Shown: positions 57,152 through 64,000 of the stretch, one piece after another
Layout of the letters: each line of letters begins with the position of its first letter
How positions within the stretch are numbered: position 1 is the stretch's first letter
Source: an uncultured Burkholderiaceae bacterium
GTDB lineage: Bacteria > Pseudomonadota > Gammaproteobacteria > Burkholderiales > Burkholderiaceae_F
DNA length: 64,000 nucleotides
NCBI GenBank assembly: GCA_944390675.1
Contig: CALXQR010000002.1
Span: 239,901 to 303,900 of the forward strand
Direction: 5' to 3'
Notes under the pieces: generated by a model
The model's database searches: none
Told to the model about the DNA's origin: nothing
Seen by the model: the letters and a program-made list of their open reading frames with translations, nothing else
Position numbers and translations under genes: made by a program

Positions 57152-58981
57152 ATGGATACGTCTACCGGCGTTAATGCGGTAACCATTGTGTTTGCCGCAT
57201 TATGCGTCTTTGCGATCGCATACCGTTTTTACGGTCTCTTCATCGCTCAGAAAGTCTTGAATGTCAATGAAGCCCGTCAAACGCCGGCCGTGCGTTACTC
57301 CGACGGACAAGACTACGTCCCCACCAATAAGTATGTGCTCTTCGGGCACCATTTCGCCGCCATCGCCGCTGCCGGCCCCTTGCTCGGACCGGTGCTTGCC
57401 GCGCAGTTCGGCTACATGCCGGGGCTGCTCTGGATTTTGATCGGCTGCGTGCTCGCCGGGGGCGTGCACGACATGGTTGTGCTCTTTTGCTCGGTCCGCC
57501 ACCGCGGCCGCTCTTTAGCGCACATCGCCACCACAGAAATTGACAAAACCACTGGCTTGGTTGCCGCTTGGGCCGTGTTGGCGATTTTGATCCTCACGCT
57601 CGCGGGTCTGTCGATTGCCGTGGTCAACGCCATGCACAATTCGCTGTGGTCGACCTACACGGTGGCCGCCACGATTCCGATTGCCATCATCATGGGCCTG
57701 TACATGCAGGTTTGGCGCAAGGGTGATGTGAAGGGCGCAACGATCATCGGCGTCGTGCTTCTTTTCTTGTGCATCCTCTCAGGTCCCTGGGTTGCCGCTC
57801 ATCCCGAATACTTCGGATGGCTCGACATTGATAAAAAGCCCATGAGCTTGTTGATCCCGATCTATGGGTTCCTCGCCTCCGTGTTGCCTGTTTGGCTCTT
57901 GCTTCTGCCTCGTGACTATCTGTCCACGTTCTTGAAGATCGGTACGATCGCAGCGCTCGCTATCGGCATCGTCTTTGTGATGCCGCACTTCCAAATGCCT
58001 GCCTTCACCGAATTCGTCAAGGGCGGCGGCCCGATCGTGGGCGGTCCGGTTATTCCGTTCATCTTCATCACGATCGCTTGCGGCGCTTTGTCCGGTTTCC
58101 ACGCCACGATCGGCACCGGCACCACGCCGAAGATGCTCTCCAACGAACGCGACGTGCTCTTTGTGGGTTACGGCGCCATGTTGATGGAAGGTTTCGTTGC
58201 GGTGATGGCTTTGGTGGCCGCCTGCGTGCTCGTTCCGGCTGACTACTTCGCCATCAATGCGCCGGCTGACAAGTTTGCCGCGCTCGGCATGGCTGTTCAG
58301 GAGCTGCCGCACCTCGAAGCGCAAGTCCAGGAAAGCCTGATGGCTCGCCCGGGCGGCTCCGTGTCGCTTGCCGTCGGTATGGCTCACATCTTCTCGCAGA
58401 TTCCCTTCATGGAAAATCTGATGGCCTACTGGTACCACTTCGCCATCATGTTTGAAGCGGTCTTCATCTTGACGGCTGTGGACGCCGGCACCCGTGTGGG
58501 TCGTTTCTTCCTGCAGGAAATGATGGGCAAGGTTTGGCCGAAGTTCTCCGACAAGCAATGGTGGCCCGGCATCATCATCACCTCGGTGATTTTCACGGGC
58601 GCTTGGGGTTACCTCGTTTACTCGGGCGACATCAGCTCCATCTGGCCGCTCTTCGGTATCTGCAACCAGCTGCTCGCCTCTGTGACGCTTCTGATCGGTA
58701 CGACTGTTATTCTTCGCTTGAATAAGACCAAGTACGCTCCGATCACCGGTGTTCCCGGTCTCTTAATGACCGTAATCACGATCTGGGCCGGTTGCTGGCT
58801 GGTTATCAACCAATACCTGCCCGCGGGTCAATACCTGCTCGCTTCGCTCTCTGTCATCGTCATGCTGCTGATGCTCTTTGTGATTGTCGGCACGCTGCGT
58901 CGCTGGGCGGTGCTCTTGAACATCAAGACCACAACCCGTGACGACTACGGTGTGGAAGTGAAGGCTGTTGTGAACGAATAG
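57152..58981 (+). CDS. cstA: Carbon starvation protein CstA-type transporter
   Basis: A 609-residue inner-membrane transporter of the CstA family, whose members take up pyruvate or peptides. The conserved segments are YVLFGHHFAAIAAAGPLLGP near residue 65 and GALSGFHATIGTGTTPKML near residue 315. About 15 hydrophobic segments are visible. It is shorter than E. coli CstA (701 residues), as in many anaerobes. TCCGGAGG precedes the ATG. A terminator follows. Confidence 0.93.
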   Translation: MDTSTGVNAVTIVFAALCVFAIAYRFYGLFIAQKVLNVNEARQTPAVRYSDGQDYVPTNKYVLFGHHFAAIAAAGPLLGPVLAAQFGYMPGLLWILIGCVLAGGVHDMVVLFCSVRHRGRSLAHIATTEIDKTTGLVAAWAVLAILILTLAGLSIAVVNAMHNSLWSTYTVAATIPIAIIMGLYMQVWRKGDVKGATIIGVVLLFLCILSGPWVAAHPEYFGWLDIDKKPMSLLIPIYGFLASVLPVWLLLLPRDYLSTFLKIGTIAALAIGIVFVMPHFQMPAFTEFVKGGGPIVGGPVIPFIFITIACGALSGFHATIGTGTTPKMLSNERDVLFVGYGAMLMEGFVAVMALVAACVLVPADYFAINAPADKFAALGMAVQELPHLEAQVQESLMARPGGSVSLAVGMAHIFSQIPFMENLMAYWYHFAIMFEAVFILTAVDAGTRVGRFFLQEMMGKVWPKFSDKQWWPGIIITSVIFTGAWGYLVYSGDISSIWPLFGICNQLLASVTLLIGTTVILRLNKTKYAPITGVPGLLMTVITIWAGCWLVINQYLPAGQYLLASLSVIVMLLMLFVIVGTLRRWAVLLNIKTTTRDDYGVEVKAVVNE

Positions 58982-59007
58982 TTCATCGAAAAGCTCTGAG
59001 CTTACTT

Positions 59008-59040
59008 AAAACGCATCCGACTTCGGTTGGGTGCGTTTTT
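59008..59040 (+). terminator. Rho-independent terminator after cstA
   Basis: A stem AAACGCA/TGCGTTT around an inner CCGA/TCGG hairpin is followed by a T run. The 150 bp from here to the next gene are AT-rich and presumably contain a promoter; I see no other gene there. Confidence 0.85.
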
Positions 59041-59190
59041 CATTTCCGACACAAATTCAAGTCTCAATTAAATTTTTCTAACTTTTGATCTTTTAATAAA
59101 CCCCTAGAGGTTAACACTTAGAGGATTTATCTTCTCGCAAAACTTTATCCAGTAAACTGTTTTCAGCTTTTTTTCAATAAGGAGTCAGCA

Positions 59191-59433
59191 ATGCATCCTT
59201 TTACCAATAAGTTCGAAAAGAAGTGGTTCTGGTTTTTCATGGCCCTCTGGGTTTTCATCATGCTGCCACTACCCTGCTTTTACGATACTGAATACAACCC
59301 CAGCTTCTTCGGCGTTCCCCTTTTCATCTGGGGGTGGTTGGTTTACGGTCTTTTGACGATTGTATCGATCGGAGTTTGGGCCTCTTCTTGCTTGAAACGT
59401 CCTGAATATCACGAATTCGATGAAGAGGAGTAA
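59191..59433 (+). CDS. Small membrane protein paired with a sodium/solute symporter
   Basis: An 80-residue protein with two membrane segments (about residues 11-31 and 42-66) and an acidic C-terminal tail (EYHEFDEEE). AAGGAG lies upstream of the ATG. It is 5 bp before a sodium/solute symporter gene. Small two-segment proteins (YhdT/DUF997 or DUF3311 types) precede many such symporters and are thought to be accessory subunits. Family assignment is tentative, but the pairing is typical. Confidence 0.8.
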   Translation: MHPFTNKFEKKWFWFFMALWVFIMLPLPCFYDTEYNPSFFGVPLFIWGWLVYGLLTIVSIGVWASSCLKRPEYHEFDEEE

Positions 59434-59438
59434 CGAAC

Positions 59439-60935
59439 ATGCATTTTTCCATTGATACAGCGAGCATGACGATCCCCTTTTTGTGCGTGATCGTTACCTA
59501 TTGCGTGGTGCTCACCGGTTTAGGCTGGTACGGCTCGCGTCAAAACAAAAACCTCGCCGACTTTTTCACGATGTCCGGTAAAGCAGGCGCCATCCTCACG
59601 GGTGTCGCCTATTTTTCTACCCAGTACTCTATGTCGACCTTCATGGGCGTGCCGGGTTCCATTTATCACGTGGGTTATGCCGGCATGTCCGTGTCTGTTC
59701 CGGGCATCGCCTTTTCCATGTTGATTCCGGCTTTGCTCGTCGGCCGCCGTTTGATCACCTTGGGTCATCGCTACAAGATGCTGACCATGGCCGATTATTT
59801 GGCTGACCGTTTTGACTCCACCGGTATCCGCGGTTTGTTGGCCGTGCTGATGCTGATTTTCTTAGTGTCCATGATGGGCGCTCAGACAATCGGCGGCGGT
59901 GTGATTTTCTCCACCTACACGGGCTGCGACGAATGGGTCGGCATTGTGGTGATGGGTATCACCGTTATCCTGTACTGCATGGCTGGCGGCATCCGCTCCG
60001 TGATGCTCACCGACTTGATTCAAGGTATTTTGATGGTTGTCACCGCTGTTGTGACCTTCTTCGTTTCCTTGAAGCTTGGCGGCGGCCTTGAAGTGATCAA
60101 CGAAAAGTTGGCAGCTATGGACACCAACTACGTGAGTTTCCCGGGTCATAACAATGCTTACCCGTGGCAAAACTACGTCTCCATGATTGTGATGTGGTCG
60201 TTCTTCGCCATCGGTCAACCTCACCTCTTTACGAAGTTCTTCACAATGAAAGACCACAAGACGATGTTTAAGGCTGTCATTTTGGGCACCTTGGGCATGT
60301 GGTTTTCTGCGTCCTTTATCGAATGGTGTGGCGTCACCGGCATCATTTCCTTCCCCGGCTTGGAAGGCAAGAACTCTGACTTCGTTGTGCCCTTGATTTT
60401 GCAAGGCGGTCTGCCTCCGCTCATCTCTTCGTTGATGGTCGCCGGTATTTTCTCGGCAGGTATGTCCACCATTTCGTCTTTGCTCCTGACGGCAACGTCG
60501 GCCGCTTCGCGCGACATCTATCAAAAGATTCTCAACCGCGATGCCACCGATGAAGAAACGTGGAAACTTTCCAAAGTCATCACGGTTGTCTTGGGCGTTA
60601 TCGCCATCGGCATCGGTGTGATGAAACCGGGCTCCATCTTCCAAATCGTTTTGTTTGCTTTCGGCGGTTTGGGTATTTGGGCTGCTCCGATTCTGCTCGG
60701 CATGTACTGGAAGCGCACGACGACCACGGGCGTCTACGTCGGTGTCATCTCCGCTGAAATCCTTTACGTGCTCATCACGCTGAAGTTCACAAGCTGGTCC
60801 TTCGGCTTTAACCCCTTGATCGTCGCTTGGCTCTTCGCCATGATCGTGATCATCTTAGTGAGCCTTGTGACAAAACCTGTTTCGCAAGAAACGATTGATC
60901 GTCACTTCGCTGACTTGGAACACGTTAAAGATTAA
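59439..60935 (+). CDS. Sodium/solute symporter (SSS family)
   Basis: A 498-residue transporter with 13 hydrophobic segments and the LeuT-like fold of the SSS family, such as PanF, PutP or monocarboxylate carriers. YFSTQYSMSTFMGVPGSIY near residue 50 and the sodium-site region SAGMSTISSLLLTATSAASRDIYQ near residue 345 (cited here in parts) support this. The substrate is unknown; the downstream creatininase and peptidase genes suggest an amide or peptide-derived compound. It is cotranscribed with the small membrane protein. Confidence 0.9.
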   Translation: MHFSIDTASMTIPFLCVIVTYCVVLTGLGWYGSRQNKNLADFFTMSGKAGAILTGVAYFSTQYSMSTFMGVPGSIYHVGYAGMSVSVPGIAFSMLIPALLVGRRLITLGHRYKMLTMADYLADRFDSTGIRGLLAVLMLIFLVSMMGAQTIGGGVIFSTYTGCDEWVGIVVMGITVILYCMAGGIRSVMLTDLIQGILMVVTAVVTFFVSLKLGGGLEVINEKLAAMDTNYVSFPGHNNAYPWQNYVSMIVMWSFFAIGQPHLFTKFFTMKDHKTMFKAVILGTLGMWFSASFIEWCGVTGIISFPGLEGKNSDFVVPLILQGGLPPLISSLMVAGIFSAGMSTISSLLLTATSAASRDIYQKILNRDATDEETWKLSKVITVVLGVIAIGIGVMKPGSIFQIVLFAFGGLGIWAAPILLGMYWKRTTTTGVYVGVISAEILYVLITLKFTSWSFGFNPLIVAWLFAMIVIILVSLVTKPVSQETIDRHFADLEHVKD

Positions 60936-60944
60936 TTTTGATAA

Positions 60945-60975
60945 AAGCCCGGTTGCTCGAACAATCGGGCTTTTT
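60945..60975 (+). terminator. Terminator or attenuator after the symporter
   Basis: An inverted repeat AAGCCCGGTTG.../CAATCGGGCTT with a T run, only 16 bp before the creatininase-family gene. It may let part of the transcription pass into the next two genes. It is 28/31 identical to the terminator at 63471-63501. Confidence 0.85.
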
Positions 60976-60990
60976 ACACAGAGGCGCATT

Positions 60991-61758
60991 ATGCAATTAG
61001 CTCATTTAAATTGGCGTCAAGCCCAAGAAAAACTTTCTGATCCCAACACCGTGATCGTGATTCCGGTCGGCAGCACCGAGCAGCACGGCCCCGTGGGCCC
61101 GCTCGGCACAGACTGGCTGATTCCGCAATGGATCACCACTGAAATGGAAAAGCGCACCGACATTCTCGTCACACCTGTCATTCCTTTCGGCGTGGCAACG
61201 CACCACACGTCCTTTGCAGGCACAATCGACATGGGTCTTGAAACCATGATCGACATCATGCGCGGCGTGTTTCAAAACTTGGCCAAACACGGTGCCAGAC
61301 GTTTTATCGTCGTTAACGGCCACGGCGGCAATGATCCCGCGATTGAAAAAGCCGGTCTTGAATTAGCCCGAGAAACGGGCGCGTTGATTACGTTACTTGA
61401 CTGGTGGGGTATTGCTCCTGAATTAAATAAGATCTGGACCACAGGTCACGGCGACGCTCAGGAAGTCTCTGCCATCATGCATATCAAACCGGAACTCATC
61501 GATATTGCCTCTTGCCCGCAAACGACAGTCAACGATTTAAGCGACAAACTGCACTTCACGCACCTGAGCTCCGTGAAGTTTGCAGATGCTCATATCAAAC
61601 TGATCCGAGACATCAAACGCGGCATTCCCATGGGAGGATTCGGCGGCATTGACAGCCAAAAAGCCAATGCTCAATGGGGCAAGGAGATGATGGAAGCGGT
61701 GGTGGATTACTTTGTGGCATTCACAGAAGAATTCCGCCGTTTGCCTCTTGATAAATAA
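60991..61758 (+). CDS. Creatininase-family amidohydrolase
   Basis: A 255-residue binuclear-metal hydrolase. Metal ligands are recognisable in PVGSTEQHGPVGPLGTDWLI (Glu, His, Asp), in VNGHGGNDPAI (His), and in GHGDAQEVSA (Glu). Known members hydrolyse creatinine, formamidopyrimidines or cyclic amides; the substrate here is not visible. I chose the ATG at 60991, with GAGG upstream; the longer in-frame reading starts inside the symporter gene. It is followed 22 bp later by an M28 peptidase gene. Confidence 0.9.
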   Translation: MQLAHLNWRQAQEKLSDPNTVIVIPVGSTEQHGPVGPLGTDWLIPQWITTEMEKRTDILVTPVIPFGVATHHTSFAGTIDMGLETMIDIMRGVFQNLAKHGARRFIVVNGHGGNDPAIEKAGLELARETGALITLLDWWGIAPELNKIWTTGHGDAQEVSAIMHIKPELIDIASCPQTTVNDLSDKLHFTHLSSVKFADAHIKLIRDIKRGIPMGGFGGIDSQKANAQWGKEMMEAVVDYFVAFTEEFRRLPLDK

Positions 61759-61780
61759 GCCTTCAATCAGGAGTCCTCAA

Positions 61781-63451
61781 ATGCTTGACCAAACGCTTTT
61801 GATGCAGACACTCAAAGACATCGCCGATACCGGCGAGAGATTGTCAAACCAGTCGGAAGAAAATGCTTTTGTCGTCATTGCGGAAGCTTTTAAAAATGTC
61901 GGCGCCGCGGTGGAAATCGAGCGGGTTCCGCTTTTTGTTTCTACAGTCGACAGTGTTTGTTTGAAGGCCGATGATCAACGCATCGATGCATTGGGCAACG
62001 CCATGACGCTGCCCCTTGACGGGGACTCCGCAAGACAAGGCACGGTTTCGGTTGAGGGCAAGCTACGAATTCTTACTGCCGAAGAGTGGCAAAACTATCA
62101 AAAAAGCAATGCCGACGAAATCGTTCTTCTCACTGGCTTGGCAAATTTAAATGATTTGAGAAAAGCGCAAGCGTTGGGCTTAAAAGGCGTTCTTTTTGAC
62201 ACCGGCGAGCGCATCCATCGCATGATTGTGAGTGACGTATGGGGCAGTCCGACTCCAGGGTGCGAAAGCCATTACGTGACGATGCCCAATGCCTGTATCA
62301 AGCACGCTGATGCTGCAGAACTCAAAAACGGAATGACCGTTTCGCTGCAATTAACAATCAATAGCCGTTGGACAGCCTCTCCCGTGCTAATGGCTCATAT
62401 CAATCATGATGACACGCACTCTGAGGCGTATACAGCGATTGTCACGGGTCATATTGACAGTTGGGGCGCCGGCGCCCTTGACAACGCCTCAGGCATTGCC
62501 GCGATGGTTGCAAGCGCCAAAGAGCTTCTCAGTATCAAAGGCCGCAAGCACGATGTCTGTTATGTCATCTGGTCTGGGCACAGTCATGGACGCTACGCGG
62601 GCAGTACCGCCTGGCACGACAAGCATTTCACCTGGCTCAGAGACAAAGTGTTTTTAAACCTCAACTGTGACTGTCTCGGTGCGACGGGTTCGACAATTTT
62701 GGGCAAAACACCTGTCATGGCGTGCACAAAAGCGCTTGCAAGGCAATCCCATGAAGGGCGTGACTATCAGGAAGCCTTTACCGGTTTTAATCGCTCATGT
62801 GACCAATCGTTTATGAGTATGGGCATCCCCTCAGTCTTCTCTAACATTTCCGAAGTTCCGCCTAGCGGCACAGTGAGCTTGAAAGTCGCGGGCTTATCAG
62901 GTGTTTACGGTCCCTATTGGCACAGCACGGACGACACCTTGCAAGCGATTAATCGCGAAGCGCTCACGCGCGACGCAGAGATCTTCACTAAAGGCTTGAT
63001 TCAAGCAGTAGCAGAAGGCCCCAAAGTGTTGGATCTCATGACAGAATGGAATGAGTTTTGCAATGATATTCGGAAAAAACTTGAAGCCATTAAAAAGACG
63101 AAATCCGCTCATCAGGTAAGTAATGCATTTGAGAGTGAGACTATTTGGCAAGAGCTTCTGGATAAACTGGCTGTAATGGATCCCATCATCAAGAAACGTT
63201 CCGAAGAAAGCGACTCTGAAAAAAGACTGCAAACGATTAAACATATTGTTGCCATGGCTTACAGCGCAGCAGCTCTGGGATTACAAGACCCAGCTGGACA
63301 AGCAGCAGAATCGCTGTTTAATGAGGCATTTAAGAAATGGGCGTCAGCGAAGAAAGATTCTTTTGAATATTTCAGCGCTTGGACAGCTATGGTGAGAGGG
63401 GCGAATCACTTATTTGCACGTCTGGAAAAGATCGAACGGATGTTCTCATAA
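61781..63451 (+). CDS. M28-family metallopeptidase with altered catalytic motif
   Basis: A 556-residue cytoplasmic (no signal peptide) protein with the M28 zinc-peptidase core. Ligand motifs GHIDSWGAGALDNASG (His, Asp), NLNCDCLG (Asp) and YWHSTDDT (His) are present. The usual catalytic GEExG stretch is replaced by WSGHSHGRYAGST, so both the general base and one zinc ligand differ. A PA-like insert lies before the core, and a helical C-terminal region of about 130 residues follows it. CAGGAG precedes the ATG at 61781. It is probably cotranscribed with the creatininase-family gene. Confidence 0.82.
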   Translation: MLDQTLLMQTLKDIADTGERLSNQSEENAFVVIAEAFKNVGAAVEIERVPLFVSTVDSVCLKADDQRIDALGNAMTLPLDGDSARQGTVSVEGKLRILTAEEWQNYQKSNADEIVLLTGLANLNDLRKAQALGLKGVLFDTGERIHRMIVSDVWGSPTPGCESHYVTMPNACIKHADAAELKNGMTVSLQLTINSRWTASPVLMAHINHDDTHSEAYTAIVTGHIDSWGAGALDNASGIAAMVASAKELLSIKGRKHDVCYVIWSGHSHGRYAGSTAWHDKHFTWLRDKVFLNLNCDCLGATGSTILGKTPVMACTKALARQSHEGRDYQEAFTGFNRSCDQSFMSMGIPSVFSNISEVPPSGTVSLKVAGLSGVYGPYWHSTDDTLQAINREALTRDAEIFTKGLIQAVAEGPKVLDLMTEWNEFCNDIRKKLEAIKKTKSAHQVSNAFESETIWQELLDKLAVMDPIIKKRSEESDSEKRLQTIKHIVAMAYSAAALGLQDPAGQAAESLFNEAFKKWASAKKDSFEYFSAWTAMVRGANHLFARLEKIERMFS

Positions 63452-63470
63452 AAGTATTTCGCTTAGCTTC

Positions 63471-63502
63471 AAGCCTGGTTGTTCAAACAATCGGGCTTTT
63501 TT
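63471..63502 (+). terminator. Terminator after the M28 gene
   Basis: An inverted repeat AAGCCTGGTTG.../CAATCGGGCTT with a run of six T, almost identical to the terminator that precedes the creatininase-family gene. Confidence 0.88.
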
Positions 63503-63637
63503 ATCCCGTATTAAGCTGAATTCAGTCAAATCTGAAACTCTGTCATAGAGGTTACTATTCGTTAAATAGATTCTGATAACTGCAAAAATTTTGAGATACT
63601 CAGAATAAGATCAACGCTTGACAGGAGATTAGCTACT

Positions 63638-63871
<234 letters not shown>

Positions 63872-63886
63872 CTGATAGGTATAAAC

Positions 63887-63920
63887 AAAAAGCCTCGAAT
63901 CGCGAGATCCGAGGCTTTTT
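63887..63920. terminator. Bidirectional terminator between polyaspartate gene and 5S rRNA
   Basis: An 11-bp stem AAAAAGCCTCG/CGAGGCTTTTT with T runs on both sides. On the minus strand it ends the ribosomal RNA operon; on the plus strand it ends the polyaspartate gene. Confidence 0.9.
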
Positions 63921-63927
63921 AAGAGGG

Positions 63928-64000
63928 AGCCGGGCAATGTCCTACTTTCACTGGAAATACAACCAACTATCATCGGCGCTAAGGCGTTTCACTGTCCTGT
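63928..64000 (-). rRNA. rrf: 5S ribosomal RNA (partial, 3' end)
   Basis: Read on the minus strand, the segment contains CAGTGAAACGCCTTAGCGCC, then GATGATAGT, and ends in GAAAGTAGGACATTGCCCGG, matching the 3' two-thirds of proteobacterial 5S rRNA. Its 5' part and the rest of the rRNA operon lie beyond the window edge. The exact 3' end is estimated. Confidence 0.9.

Overview
The window looks like a chromosomal segment of a Gram-negative betaproteobacterium, most likely Burkholderiales, family Sutterellaceae (Sutterella or Parasutterella-like gut anaerobes). This is an inference from protein character and gene order: an orn, M48-like protease, rsgA block, the LolA/FtsK pair, an autotransporter, a DcuC C4-dicarboxylate carrier, many amino-acid and peptide uptake systems and no sugar catabolism. 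No phage, insertion sequence or CRISPR array was seen. Most of the window is densely packed housekeeping DNA, with a few accessory insertions.

Layout. 1-4.2 kb (minus): prfB with its programmed frameshift, then lysS, a Nudix hydrolase cut by the window edge, and a spermidine-synthase-like gene. 4.3-6.6 kb: an autotransporter. 6.6-11.3 kb (minus): parE-parC. 11.4-11.8 kb: tRNA-Arg(CCT) and two identical tRNA-Asn(GTT). 11.8-17.5 kb: an orphan hydG, a lyase-dcuC operon and its divergent LysR regulator. 17.6-21.1 kb (minus): argH, an ornithine-cyclodeaminase-family gene and an aminotransferase, tightly coupled. These diverge from an amino-acid permease at 21.5 kb that is preceded by a strong promoter and a roughly 230-nt structured leader RNA I cannot assign. 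23-26.1 kb (minus): ftsK-lolA. 26.3-28.6 kb: trxB, an Smr-domain gene and a nitroreductase. 28.7-29.4 kb: a decayed hipBA toxin-antitoxin locus with three operator-like repeats. 29.4-32.7 kb (minus): carbonic anhydrase, a NimA-like flavoprotein and uvrB. 32.8-34.3 kb: darP and a 2-hydroxyacid dehydrogenase. 34.5-40.1 kb (minus): a YbhGFSR-type ABC exporter whose TetR regulator is the last gene. 40.2-43.6 kb (minus): rpsO-pnp and orn. 43.6-47.7 kb: an M48-like membrane protein that has lost its zinc site, rsgA and potE.

47.7-53.9 kb (minus) holds iscS-iscU-iscA-hscB-hscA-fdx-iscX running directly into trmD, then rplS. IscR is absent and rpsP/rimM are not beside trmD. 54.2 kb onward: a low-molecular-weight phosphatase, an esterase, an MdtG-like exporter, cstA, and a small membrane protein with a sodium/solute symporter. 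A creatininase-family amidohydrolase and an unusual M28 peptidase follow, bracketed by two nearly identical terminators. The right end has a 77-residue secreted polyaspartate protein and the 3' end of a 5S rRNA on the minus strand.

The physiological picture is an asaccharolytic anaerobe living on amino acids, peptides and C4-dicarboxylates. The parts I find least explained are the permease leader RNA and the divergent argH/cyclodeaminase/aminotransferase operon, the orphan HydG, the zinc-less M48 homologue, and the polyaspartate secreted protein.
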